DNA of 64,000 bases from positions 62,001 through 126,000 of the forward strand of contig CAMPDV010000932.1 in NCBI GenBank assembly GCA_946699065.1, in the 5' to 3' direction. Made by a program: the position numbers and the translations under genes. The notes below the pieces were generated by a model. That model made no database searches. It saw nothing but the letters and a program-made list of their open reading frames with translations, and was not told where the DNA came from. The DNA is from Loxodes magnus. Lineage: Eukaryota; Ciliophora; Karyorelictea; Loxodida; Loxodidae. Shown one piece after another: positions 23,193 to 34,984 of this stretch (positions are counted from its first letter, which is position 1; every line of letters starts with the position of its first letter).

Positions 23193-26156
23193 ATTATAAT
23201 TAATTTTAACTATTATATTAATCTAAGATAACTAAGCTTAGGTTATAAGAGAGATTAATTAAATCTCTAAACTTTTATAATAGCTTGACTAAATTTAGGC
23301 TCTTTTATTTAAGTAATATGACTGGCTTTTTAAAAATTAAGCAGCTTTTTTTATTTAACTATAAATAGGAGCTTAAAAAGCTCTCTAAATTTAACTGAAA
23401 AGATTAGTTTTGTCATCAAGGAATTCTTGAAATAGCCTTGCTTTTTTTGTTCCTTTAACCTTGTTTTCGTTATTTTTTATTATAGCTCTGCTTACTATTC
23501 CACATGTTCGCTTATATCTTAAGAATCCTATCCTTTTTCTACTTTTTGTTTTGCTTTAATTAGTATCTTAAAGTTGATTTAGAGTTAGAAAGTTGAAAAG
23601 GCTGAAGAGAGATATTGATTTTTTCTCTAATTGCTCTAATAACTTACTGTAGTGTTAATCTCTATGGTGTAACCCTTGTAATTTCAATCCTCTTGGTTCG
23701 TAGATTTTACATTCACTTTAAAAGTAATCATTTAGTTAATTTTCCAAGGATATCAAAACTTATTTTTCTCGTCTCTAGCTCTTTTACCTCACCAATTTTT
23801 GTTATAATTGTTCAATTTTTTGTTTAGCTTTTGTGATTGGAAAGACTACCTTGAACTCTTTAATTTCCCTGCTCCTAAAATAATTCACTTAGATGATTCG
23901 AAATCACCACCTGACGAAGAATAAAGCAGCAACTCAACTTTTTAAGCCCTTTTGTGAAGAATCTGTTAACATTTTCCTTTTTAATATTTTTTCTAAACTT
24001 AATCATTTTGAAGAAAATTCTTTATCTTAGACTTTTAATTAATAAGCTTCTTCTACTTTGCAGGTAAATAATACTTAGAATTACTATCTAAGATTAAGAC
24101 TTAAATTTATCTATATACCTTTATTTCTTAAGAGCTTTTACTAAAATATCAATTATATTTACCTTTATTCCATTAGGTACTTCTTCATAATTAAGAGCTC
24201 CTTTTTGTTTTAATCTGAAATTAGATTATTTATGTTTCTCAGCTATGATAATGTTTAAGCATTGTCATATACGGAGCTTTTAGTTTCTAATGTAATTTAT
24301 TTCTTAAGAAGTGTTAGGAGATTTGAAGAATTTCATATATCAAATGGAATTTAGTCAACCTATAGGGAATTATGAAGAATTCCGCACTTTTCTGAAATTA
24401 ATCCTGTAATTCTGCTTTACGAGTTATAAGAATTTTAAAAGCTACTAGTAGGCAAACTTTTAGATATTTGGAACTTCTCAAGCTAGTTTTCTTATTAAAT
24501 CTTATTTCACTTTACTCTCCTCAAGATTAACTAACTATTCATCCTGCTGACTTCAATTGTTATCATTCATTTAATTTAATTCAATCTAAGGTTTTATCCT
24601 ACCATGCTATTTTATAATAATCTCTCAGTGGATAATCCTTTAGTTAGTGTTTTAATGCTCTATTTTTATTCTACTGCTCTTAATTTTCTAAATTTAGTGG
24701 CTTTTAACTTACTTACTAACTCTAGAGCTAGTAACTACTCTAAATTTGGATATTACTTACGATTAAAGAGGTTTTATTTCAAGCCTATTTTTTCAAAACT
24801 AGTCAAGCTTTACAAACGATAGTTCGTCCCCTTTTAATAATCTATTTCATTACACAAAAAATAAAAACACTATAAACTGAGCCTTACATTTAGGTTTTCT
24901 AACTAGCTTCAGAACACTCAATTTCTGATAACTTCAAGTGAGCAGCATTTCAAGAAATACACTTGCTTTAATTATGACAGATGCCAGCAATTTGGATTTA
25001 CTTGGAGTTGATAAAGGATAAGTCTTAGATGTGATTATAACTTAAGTTATGATTCTGTAAGATGTAAATTATAAATATCTGAAGTTCTTTTCACTGTGAG
25101 ATAGTATTAATGTCTTTATCTACTATAGATATGATCAAGTATCATCTAATAACTATCCGAGGCTGAGATTACCAAAATCGTTAGTTTTACCTATTTGATT
25201 ATCTAATAAAAGAATTTTACCTTCACAGAAAGTTCCATCAGGTTTATAATATTTCCTAGAGCTCCAGATGGATCAATTTTTATTCTACGACACAACACTA
25301 AGGCTTAAAGTCTTAAACTGTTGAAGTTTAACCAGTTATCTTCATTTATAGACAAAATTCTGAACTAGCTATACTTGGCAGTAATTGGGATATGTTCTAA
25401 TTGTACTCTTGAGGGATAGTAACTAACTTAAAGTGGGTTAAATTTACCGAAGTTATAAACAATCTATCTAGTCAATGCTAAGAAATTTTTAATCAAGATA
25501 TAACTCTTACAACTTTAGGCCTTCCTTTGCTCCAACTAAGATATCAGTACTCTTTACCTCATATCTAGCTTAATAAGTGGTTTTTAATTGCACAATTTGA
25601 GGAAAAAAAAGCAATTTTGTTTGAAGCAAAAGAATCTCTACATTTAAGGAATTATCAGTAGCATCAGAAATCTTACTACTCTCAAGGCCTCTTTTTCTCC
25701 TAGGAAGTGAATGAGTAGCCTGCAAGTATATATTAAATAGATTTATAATTAAATACTTCTAAGGAGTTTGTTGACATTTTAAAAACTATATCTGAATATA
25801 AAATAAAATAGTTTAAGTTAAGTCTAATTTTTAAAGGAAATAAATAAAATGGTTAAATATTAATTGAATGAGATGCTTAATAAACTGAAAAATAATTAAG
25901 ATTAAAAGAAAGATTAGGCAAAAAGCATCATTATAGCATACCATAATAGAAATAATATAGCTATTTGAAGTTACATTGATTGAGTCTAAATCTTACTTTT
26001 GAAATAAAGGTCTAATATGTTAAGTGTAGCTTGGAATTATAATATTTTTGAATTGGCTATAACAAATAAGAGTAAAGGCTAGTTGTAGCTAAAAATCACT
26101 AATACAAGCCTTTTAAAAGTTAGCTCTATTTTATGCTTAGACATTTTTCTTCCGGT
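23193..26156. other. Spacer with scattered coding-like stretches, nothing identified
   Basis: Short natural-looking peptide stretches appear on both strands, for example minus-strand EVPNGIKVNIIDILVKAL near 24120-24180 and VNLTHFKLVTIPQEYNQ near 25380-25450. They cannot be joined into a gene and match no family I know. This is the start of the part of the window without a second copy. Confidence 0.35.
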
Positions 26157-26683
26157 TTATAATTTTTTTTTAAACCGCCATAGTTGTTCGAAGGTGAACA
26201 GCAAGGTCATCTTCATCAGAGGTTGGGGAAGTTAAGTACCCATAATCGACTTATGTCTTCCTCTGCTTTGGTTTGGCCTCGAGACATAAGATCCTTAGAC
26301 CTTCGAAGTTGGCTTGACTTGGTTTCGTTTATTTTTAATACTGGAACAAAAAAGAAATAATATTGCGAGCTTCATCAGAGGTGGGGAATTTAAGTACCCA
26401 TAATTGACACATGTCGTCCTCTGCTTTGGTGATGCAATGAGACACAATCCTACCATGTCCTTGGACCTCCAGCAAGTATTAAAGATTACGAGTATTCTAA
26501 AATTATATCAGTATTGAACATTTTTATCAGTACTGAATAATTATACTAGTATTGAACAAGGTTTATCAGTATCTGATAATTTTATCAGTAACAAACATTC
26601 TTGTCAGTATGAAACATTTTTTTAAAGAGCTGCGCACCAACGAGAGTGCTACGTGCTCTATAATCAAATTTATTTATTTATAT
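26157..26683 (+). mobile_element. SINE-1: 5S-rRNA-like head, LINE A tail (copy 1)
   Basis: The head (26173-26312) resembles the 5' half of 5S rRNA (GCCATAG, GAAGGTGAACA, TTCATCAGA, GGGGAAGTTAAGTACC) and contains a 9-bp stem CTTATGTCT/AGACATAAG (26250-26258 with 26282-26290). A second, shorter version of the same block follows at 26364-26475, making the element dimeric. Next comes a run of TATCAGTA-type units (26506-26616), then the LINE A 3' hairpin and TTTA tail. This is the plan of SINE3-type elements: a polymerase III head with the tail of a partner LINE. Non-autonomous and non-coding. Confidence 0.85.
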
Positions 26684-26689
26684 CATTTT

Positions 26690-27250
26690 TCAGTTGGTAC
26701 TAAATTTCATCAACTAGCAGAAATCAAAGAGGGCTGCTTCTGGCTAGGACTTAAAATAGGAAATGGATAATTCGGAGATATTTATTTGAAGACAAATTTG
26801 CTTACTAAAAACAAGCTATGAAACTAGATAAAGTAAACACTAGATATCCTTAATTTATATTAGAATGAAAGATAAAAAAGCGGTTAAATGACAGCAGAAA
26901 GTTTATTTAATATTCTAGAGTTGGATTGCCAAAACTGCTATGGTATAGAGTGGAATAAGATATGTTTTCCTATTACTAGATTTACTATTGCCAAATCTTT
27001 AAGATCTTTTAAACTTCTGCAATCAAAACATCTATCAAAGACTGTTTTGGTGTGCCCTGATAATATGGTTATTTTACCTTTAAAAAATAACGAGAACTAT
27101 ATCTATGGAAACTATTTCAATGCTGAATATATTAGACCAGATAACTTCTTGATATGAATGGAAAAAATGCTTATCTAATTATGTAACTGACTTTGGACTT
27201 ACTAAGTTGTACAAAGAAAATAAAATTCACTAGCTAAAAGAAATAACTAA
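26690..27250 (+). pseudogene. Casein-kinase-1-like protein kinase pseudogene
   Basis: Starts a few bases after the SINE-1 tail. The stretch LGLKIGNGQFGDIYLKTN matches the Gly-rich loop of CK1 kinases (KIGxGxFGDIYLGTN), followed by a RYPQFILEWKI region like the CK1 helix C. Later pieces match the catalytic area: LSKTVLVCPDNMV, RPDNFLI (CK1: KPDNFLM), and in another frame NYVTDFGLTKLYKENKIH (CK1: DFGLAKKYRD). The ATP-binding Lys region and the HRD motif are lost or altered and at least one frameshift separates PDNFLI from DFG. The C-lobe is absent. CK1 would be a Ser/Thr kinase, but this copy cannot be active. Confidence 0.78.
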
Positions 27251-28363
27251 GTAAATATTTCTAAGTAAAATAAATTTTAGACTATATACTTTTAATAAAT
27301 TTAAAATGATTTAGTAAATAAAGTACTAAACTTTCTTATTTTTATGTTTTTTCTAAGTTTATTATATATAATCTACTTAAAGCAAATTTTAATATAATCT
27401 AAAATAAAATAATAGTTCTAATTAAATAACTATGTGTTCTTTAATGATATATCATTTTTATCTAATTAATAGATATTTAAATTAGAAATTAAACTGATGA
27501 GAGAGATTCACTATTTAATTAAATATTTTACAAATACTAAAAGAAAAAGCCTAACTATAATAAAATTAGTTAAATCTTATTTATAAAAACTTAAATTTAA
27601 ATTATTCATTTATATCTTAGTCAATAATTATTTTGACTCTACTATTTAAATATATATACAAATTATATTAAAAGAATAATTTCTTAAAGATAAGATAAAA
27701 TAGGCTAATTAAGTATTTTATTTTATTTTAAAAGGTAGATTACTAATTTCTTTTATTTATTCTTTGTAATTATGTTTCCTCTATCAACAGTTACCTAATT
27801 CTATTTTTTTCCGTTTATTATTAATTTATCTTAAGAAGGTTGAATTATAAAGATAGCTAAATAGTAGACATTAAAAAATAAATTTTTTTAAAATTCCTTT
27901 ATCTTTAGGAAAAGCCAACTTCTTTTAATGATTTTTAAATATAAAATTAAAAAGTTTTTTCTATTCTTTCAATTTATAAATAGACTAGCTATTTTTCATT
28001 GTTAAGTCAAAGAAAGTTTTTAATTGTATATAATAAGATTTTCATTAAAAAAATTTGATTTATTTTTGAACAAAAATGTTATATAAACATAGCTTTTAAA
28101 TAACTAAATAGCTTAATAAAGATATTAATCTAATATTATATTTTTATTTAAATTAAATTATATAATATTCGCCTTTCAGCTTAATAAAATAATTTTTATG
28201 ATATCACTCTCCTTCTGAAACTCTTTGACTTTCATTATTGTTTTATTTTATTTTTTTTTATTGTTTTTTTTCTCTTCTTTTTTAATCATTTTTCATATTA
28301 AAACAATTTAAAATCTTCTTTGTTCTCATATTACTAATGGATTTAGTATTCGCTCAATCATTC
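27251..28363. other. AT-rich spacer, nothing recognised
   Basis: Extremely AT-rich. No motif, repeat or RNA gene recognised on either strand. Confidence 0.5.
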
Positions 28364-28710
28364 TTAAAATTAAGTTATTATAATTAAAAAGATGGTGGGA
28401 GCTGAGATTGACCTTCTGAATCATACTCCCTGGTTTTATGGCTAGGAACAAGTTCCTTTCCTGTCGCTGAGAAAGTCCCTGGTCAAAGTCAACCTTTGCA
28501 AGGGAACGCCTTCCTCTTGATTATCCACTCCTGGTAGGGGCTTGAAGCCTGGCTGCCCATAGCGATGGAGCTCCCTGGCAGCTGTGCCTGGAGCACACTA
28601 GGATATCCCCGTTATTCCATAAAAAGAGAGTGTTGGGGTCGTTAAACTGCAAGAAGTTGCAGTCCAAAAGCTCTTTTAGTTTAAAATTAATTAATTAAAA
28701 TTAAGTTATT
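28364..28710 (+). mobile_element. SINE-2: GC-rich short element with 16-bp TSD (copy 1)
   Basis: The element body is 28380-28694, flanked by the identical 16-mer TTAAAATTAAGTTATT at 28364-28379 and 28695-28710. It is far more GC-rich than its surroundings and contains many short inverted repeats (for example GGCTTGAAGCC at 28539-28549, which also resembles a polymerase III B box, and the CTGCAAGAAGTTGCAG hairpin near 28650-28665). The right end is a TTAA-rich tail. The 5' end ATTAAAAAGATGG resembles the start of the LINE elements here. No protein-coding sense. Source RNA unknown. Confidence 0.82.
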
Positions 28711-29816
28711 TGTTAATGTTTTGTTTTATTCTAGACCATGTTTTTTTATTTTAAGATCATCATCTTCTAATATTTATTTATTCTTTTTTGTTTCTTAATT
28801 TATTAAAAGTTGATTATATTCTAGCATTTCTTTCAAATTTTTTTCTATTTTTTATTAATTTCATTTTTTATTTGATATTTATTCTTTCCTTAATAATAAT
28901 AAAATTAAGTTTGGCAATCTTGGAAAAATTTCACCTCTTCCTGCCGATCGCCGGATTGCTCCGGGATTATATAAAAATGTTTAAAAATTTGATATCCTCT
29001 CTCTCACTTGGTTGTATTGTCTTTCATTCTATTCTGATTTCTTTCTATAGATCTTGCCAAGCTCATTCATATAAAGTCTTTCTCTATCTCTTCTCTATTA
29101 CAGTTTATGTTTTTTTCCTTTATTGCGCCTGTATTTTTCTTTGCTTTATTCAGTCTTAATTCTTGAAACTTTAGGAATTTCCTGCATCTTCTTCATAAAT
29201 GTTCTCCAGAATTACAATAATAGCATCTTTTCTGAATTCTTTTAGGTTTTCTTGTTTCTTCCTTCTCAATCACCATTGGATCACTTCTTTGCTCATTTTA
29301 CTCTATTTGTCGTTGCAGTTTCTCTTCTATTTTTTCAAGTTTATTGTCCAGTTCTGTCTGTTTCTGATGCTAATTTTTGGATTAATTACTCTGATCTTGT
29401 AATATGTTCCAAAAAGCGCTTAGTTCTCTTTCCTAGGACATGAGTCTTGATTCTATTCCTTCTGCTAGGTTAAACTGTTGCATTAACTTCTCATTGTTCT
29501 TCTTTAGCTTATTGATCTCTTCCTGGAGATTTAGTACTACTTTGATGAGCTATTCCATGCTCATCTGGCCAGAAGGATTAAATTCTGATACTCCTGGTAC
29601 AAAGTAAACTTCGTCTGCTTTCTGGGTTTCTCCTGAGACGTTGGAGTGATTGCATGGGTGATTTTCTTATATTACTTCTATTCTTCTTGAACCTATGTTC
29701 CGGATTATTAAGAAAAAAGTTAGGGTTAAGTAAAAAAAGACTGGCTGAAAGTGGCTTCTGGTTTCCTCTCCTTCTTGGAGGTGGTGTAGAAACCTTTTTT
29801 GAAGTCTTCCATTTTT
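28711..29816 (-). mobile_element. LINE-related element with ORF1 only (type B)
   Basis: The minus-strand ATG (29812-29810) starts with FKKGFYTTS and ERKPEA as in LINE A ORF1. Then, in a frame one base away (step near a seven-T run about 29728-29734), comes VYFVPGVSEF, a long coiled coil rich in Leu, Glu and Gln (MEQLIKVVLNLQEEINKLKK), and a CX2CX4HX4C knuckle (CYYCNSGEHLWRRC, Trp from TGA, near 29180-29225). Coding character fades by about 28920. No endonuclease or reverse transcriptase follows, and the 5' end is intact while the ORF2 half is missing. That is unusual for a truncated LINE and suggests a HAL1-like non-autonomous form or a later deletion. Confidence 0.78.
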
Positions 29817-30327
29817 TAATTAATTAATTATTCTTTCCTTTTTTTCAGATTTATGTTTGTGCTTAGATCTTATAATGTTTCTTGATTCTAAGCACTGTTT
29901 TCTTATATAACTCATCAGTAATATTAGCAATAAAAGACATGTTAAATTTTTGTTATTGCTTAGAAATACATAATATTTAGTCTTAATAAATGTATGTTTC
30001 TGAGAGATAAGGTCTAATAAATATAAATTGTGTTCTAAGTCTATAAATTAATGTTTATTATTTTATTAATTCTTTGTTTGTTGCTATAAATGTAATTTTT
30101 AGATTTAGTCTCATTCTTATATTGTATATAAATAATTTAATTCATTTTTAGTTAAATTAAGAATCCATTCTATATAATTATAATTAAACTTTCACTATAT
30201 AACTATTATTAAAATTTTGAATTAAGTAAATTAATATAATTCTTTAGAGACTTTAATAAAATAGATTTATCATTACTTAGAGAATCTTCAAACTTTTAAT
30301 TACAATAAATCATCCAAATTATTATCT
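29817..30327. other. AT-rich spacer, nothing recognised
   Basis: Separates two head-to-head ORF1-only elements, whose starts are at 29812 (minus strand) and 30336 (plus strand). No motif recognised. Confidence 0.5.
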
Positions 30328-31173
30328 AAAAAAAAATGGATTAATCTCTTCTCCTCTCAAAAAATTAACTTAGAAACCTAAAGAGAAAAGCGGCAAAATA
30401 AATTTAGAAAAAATAATAACAATAGGAGGAGTCAAGCTCTTCTTCAGAAGGTAAAGTTATGGTAGGATAAATAGAGATAAGCTAACCTAAAAACGAAACT
30501 AATAAAAAACTTTAAATTTAATTAGACCAAATGTAAAAAGTAATCTCAAATTATGAAGAAACAACTTACAACTTAGGCGAAAAAATACGGGAACTAATGA
30601 GTAACATAGAAGATTAGAACAACGAATTACTAATACTTAGAAGATAACTTATTTGTAGCAAATTAATAACGGAAGAATAACTCTGAACTTAATCATAATA
30701 AAATTTTAAATACGACACAAAAATGGAAATAGAAAAATACCAATAGAATTAAAAACAGAATTGAATCCAGAAAAAGAAATGATTGCTACAAGTTTCATTA
30801 AAAGATTAGAAAATATAGAAAATAAATTATCATAAAAAAGAACGAAATAAAGACAATAGTACAAACTTTGTTGATGTTGCAAATCAAATCAACATATTTT
30901 AAAAAACTGTTGATAATGAAAGAAAATAAACGAATAAGAGCAGAAAAGAACATGGAGACAACTCAATAAACTATGAATAACTCCAACAGGGATTTAAAAA
31001 TAAAAGCTTTTTGCAAGACCACTTGAACGGTTACAGTGGTAACCTTCCACTTAATAAAAAGGTCGTGGATCACACCCACGTTAAAAAAACTGTCCGCAGG
31101 AACTGGTTGCAATTCCAGAGAATGCAAAACTCTACTAACTTTAAGTATATTATTATTATTATTATTATTATTA
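30328..31173 (+). mobile_element. ORF1-only retroelement (type C) with (TTA)n tail
   Basis: ATG 30336 follows an A-run. The N-terminus (MDQS..LSKNQL) matches the nested element at 12474-13316. One frame runs through a Gln-rich part and a coiled coil (GEKIRELMSNIEDQNNELL). After a one-base step near 30760 it continues as LENIENKLSQKRTKQ into a CX2CX4HX4C knuckle (first Cys codon about 30871). The 3' untranslated part (31015-31147) has a strong hairpin CGTGG/CCACG and other short inverted repeats, then eight or so TTA units to 31173. Only ORF1 is present, yet the tail is complete, so it looks like a full-length non-autonomous element. Confidence 0.78.
31015..31173 (+). other. Structured 3' tail of type C element
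   Basis: A GC-richer stretch with a CGTGGatcacacCCACG hairpin near 31064-31080 and further short inverted repeats, ending in a TTA microsatellite. The nested element at 12474 has related sequence and the same TTA tail at its 3' end. It is probably recognised by the reverse transcriptase of an unseen partner LINE; it differs from the LINE A hairpin. Confidence 0.65.
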
Positions 31174-34100
31174 AATAACTATTCCATCTATAATTAACCA
31201 TTATTACTGCTTAAGCTTCCTTAGCTATCTCTTAGGAGGCTTTTTTGTAATATTTACTATTTGGATATAAATAATTGTAAAATAGATGATTTAAGTCATA
31301 AGGAATACTAAACTTCTAAAAGTTCTTGGAAGAATTCTATATCAAGAAAGAAAATTTAAAGAATGAGACAATATAAAATCTATTAAAAATAATGAAAAGA
31401 AAATCCCGGATAATCTGAATCTACATTAAACTCTGTGCAAAAATAGGAAAAAAATAACTCCTTTTTACTCAAAGTTTTATCCTAAAAATCCACGTTCATA
31501 AGAGGAAGTTGATAACCTTTAACTTTGAAGAAAGAAAATTTTAAATATACTGTAATTTAAATCTTGAGATATAGAAGATTATAATGAAAATATCTCATAC
31601 TCAATAAAAGTAGATATTAATAGAATGAAATCTATAATTAAACACAGAGATTTTATTTTTATCATACTGTTTTATTCCTAAATCCAAATATTTTACTCTA
31701 GTTACATTGAGTAATTTTTAAAATCTGATTAAGTCTTTACAGCAATACTTAAATTAGCCTACTCTTCTAACTTAAATTAACATTCTTATATTTTATCCAG
31801 TTCTTGAACTATTAGTTTATCATTCTTTTTCAACTAGAACTATAAGTTTTGGATTTAAATTTAGTTCCTTTGATTTTGTTCCAATACTACCTCTAACTTC
31901 TTTGCTAAAAATAAATATTTGTTGCATTTTAATAAGTTACCTTACAATAAGTTATTAAGGCCATAAAGTATTATTAATAAAAAATTAATAAATTAAATAG
32001 ATCTCAAGAAGGCTCTTAGAACTAAATTTAATAAAAGAAGCTAAAAGCCTAAGCAAGAAAGCTAGAAAATAGAAAGATAACTGAAGAAAAGGAATGTAAG
32101 ATGCTTTGATTTGCTGCTTAATCAAACGAAAGCTTAGTATGGATATCAATATTATTAAGCTAGTAAAAGGAGTTTAGCGAAGATTTACTAAGAATTTTTG
32201 TCCGAAAGTAGTGGAAGAGCTGGACTAGTTTTCAAAGGCAGTTAAAAGAAGTTGTTAATAAAAGTTAAATGAAAGCACTAATTATATTTAATTTCCTATC
32301 ATGCTAAATTTTTAAGATTTGTAAGAAGAACTGAAATTTGATTTTATAAAAGGGTAAAGAAATTTAGATAATTACCTTGGAATTTAAAATAGAAATATAA
32401 AGCAATTGTTTAAATATCTGGAAAAATATCCCAGTGAATACCATCTAATCGCAATATAAGACAGATTATTATATAGTAAGGCTTTTTATAAGCTGTAACT
32501 ACTTCAAGCCAAATAATTGCAGAAAAAATTAGGAAAAGGAATATTAGAAAAGGATTATTCTAGATTAAAAAAAATAGAACGAAGATAAGTATAAAATAAG
32601 CAGAATATAAGGTAATCAAAATATAAAATGATAGCCAAAATATCGAGCACGCAAGCTCAAGATGTACTCATTAAATGAAACCATAATATATAACTAAGTT
32701 TGAGCTTAAATTCTTAAAATTTTTACATAAATGAAAATAGTGAAATATCAAGAACTTATAACTATTCTTTAGATATTCCTTATACACCTTATTCATAATT
32801 AATACTAAATCCGCATTTCAAATATCTTAAAGAGATAGCCATAATAGCTCAATAAAGCATACTTAATATGCTACTAAAAATCCTTTAAAATTTGTTGAAA
32901 AAATTAGTTAAATTAAAGAATGTGCTGCAAATTTAAAAGTTTAATCATGTATAGAGCCTAGGTTTTTGAATGTTTAAATAGGAAATGTAAGGACTGCTAC
33001 TTGAAAAGTCATGGAAATAATAGCTAGAGTTATTAGATAATCTAGGAATTGAACTTTTTGTGTCAGGCTTGCGAGTAGAAATCTAAATACTGAGTTATTG
33101 TTGATGTGTATGCTCTTAAGTGGAGTTAAAATACCTTATTAAGGAAATGGGAAGCTAAGGATTTAATCTAGAAAAATATCATTATCTGCTAATATTGCTA
33201 GATAAAGGACTAGCTTAATTAGATCATAGAGACTAATATAGATAAATTGCATTTGGAATATTAAGAAATTTAAAAAAAAAGGACAGTAGAATAAAAAATA
33301 AAGCTGATGAATGAAGACAATGAGACCTAGCAAAAATAGCAATGCACGCAAACAAGTTAATTGAGTGATATTTTAGCTTAAGTAGCTTTTACTTAAAGAA
33401 ATAAGACCAATAAAGCTATAAATACTAATTTTAAAGTCCGGTGCAAGAATATTAATAAATCTACTATATTTGAACTAAAAGATCTGTCTAAGTATCTTTA
33501 AAAAGAGTTCTGTTTAATTATTTTAAAATTCTTAAATTTAATTTACCTGAAATATTATTTAGTACAGCTAAGTTTTTTCTTTCAAATAGCTTCTTTATAT
33601 TATTTTTACTGTTTCTGATCTGCATCACAAATCTTAATAAAATCTAAGTATAATATTTTATCTTATTAATTAAAAAACCTATTTATCTACAAAATTTAAG
33701 AGTGTTAAATTTAACTAAATTTTGCTTTATAATTACTTATTTTTCTTTAATAATCACTAAAATATTTTCAATATCTAGAGGTAAATTTCTTGTTGCATAT
33801 AGCATCTCAAGTACATAGAGATCTATGGCTGCTTTTTTAAACAATTTCATAATGTTAAAGAACTCTGAATGACTTATATATATTTATTTTTATAAAATAG
33901 CTCTTATATTTCCCTTTTACTAATCTTACATTGGATTTAGATAAAAATTTCGTCTAGTTAATCTTATAATTGAATTTTAGATTTGTTTGCTTCAGGATTT
34001 TTATATAACTTATTTTTTAACTTTATAACACTTAAAAGTTTATTATTTTAAATTTCTTCAAATTAAATTATTTTATGTATGATTAAGATTTTCTAGTCAT

Positions 34101-34906
34101 AGCTAGCATTAATATTTGATGAATCATGCACAATTTACTAAGAAGTACTTTAAAAAATATTTTAATACAGATGAGTATTTAGATTGCTATCTGCTAAATA
34201 TATGATAATGCTTAAAAAACTAAAAATTATATAGTTAAACTCTAATACTAAAAATTATGACTATAAAAAGTCTTTCATTGTGTAACTCTAAATACGTAGA
34301 TTCATTTTAACCATAATATAATTGTATAAGGAAAAGGGTACGATAAATTTACTTTCTGTTGTCTTTTCAAAAACTATAAAAGCTTTTTATCAATTTTCCA
34401 ATTTTTAATGCAAGGTTTTTCTCTTTAAGCTCTTAAAATTTAACTTTTTAATAGTTATTTAGTTATACTTATCTATTCCTTAAAAAATCATCTTAATTTT
34501 GAAATAAATTTCTTAATGAGGCAAACTGAAGCATATTTTTAGATCTTTTTATTGCTTCCTCATCTTTTTTATTAATGCAAATAACTTCTCTTCAATACCG
34601 AGAATTCAGTCCTTGTGGAATAAAATTTGATATCTTTATAAAAAATCTAAACTGCATTTGAATTATTCCTAAGATTTTGCTTAAATTATTTGTTAAATAA
34701 TATTGATAATAGTTAACTAAATTTTCATATGATAAAAGTAGTAAATTGATTTAGATTTTTCTTTTATTAATGTGTAAGTCATTTAATATAGAGAGTTTAT
34801 AATAATTATATATCCTTAGATATAATATGCTAATTATAAAGGCTTCTCTTATTAATTGAGTATGTTGCTATTTATTTATAAGCTTCTTAAGATATTAATT
34901 ATAAGA
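31174..34906. other. Spacer with possible degraded coding in the middle
   Basis: Natural-looking protein stretches occur on the plus strand between about 32100 and 33400 (for example KYLEKYPSEYHLIAIQDR and SKAFYKLQLLQAKQL near 32425-32525), but frames alternate and no family is recognised. A segment near 33095-33210 faintly resembles kinase subdomains IX-X. The rest, 31174-32080 and 33400-34906, shows nothing. Confidence 0.3.
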
Positions 34907-34978
34907 TCCGAGGTAGTATAGTGGCTAGTATTTCTGCCTGTCACGCAGACGACCCGGGTTCAATCCCCGGCCTCGGAG
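34907..34978 (+). tRNA. tRNA-Asp (GUC)
   Basis: 72-nt cloverleaf. Acceptor TCCGAGG pairs with CCTCGGA (34971-34977), with discriminator G. The anticodon arm TCTGC-CTGTCAC-GCAGA gives anticodon GUC. The T-arm CCGGG-TTCAATC-CCCGG has a perfect stem and consensus B box GGTTCAATCC, and the D-arm carries the A box. There is no intron, and CCA is not encoded. This is the only clearly functional gene in the single-copy part. Confidence 0.97.
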
Positions 34979-34984
34979 TTTTTT
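34979..34984 (+). terminator. RNA polymerase III terminator
   Basis: Six T residues directly follow the discriminator base of the tRNA-Asp gene. Confidence 0.85.

Noticed and set aside
28788..29443. Hydrophobic plus-strand frames of up to 123 codons
   Set aside because: They lie opposite the type B ORF1 with its coiled coil and zinc knuckle on the minus strand; the Phe/Leu-rich reading is the antisense of a Lys/Glu/Gln-rich protein.
28683..29829. Target-site duplication (AATTAATTAATT) around the type B element
   Set aside because: The left copy of the motif belongs to the TTAA-rich tail of SINE-2, as comparison of the two SINE-2 copies shows, so it is not evidence for a type B insertion boundary.
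33095..33210. NEK-like kinase C-lobe
   Set aside because: Only a loose resemblance over about 35 residues, without the DFG, APE or HRD motifs nearby.
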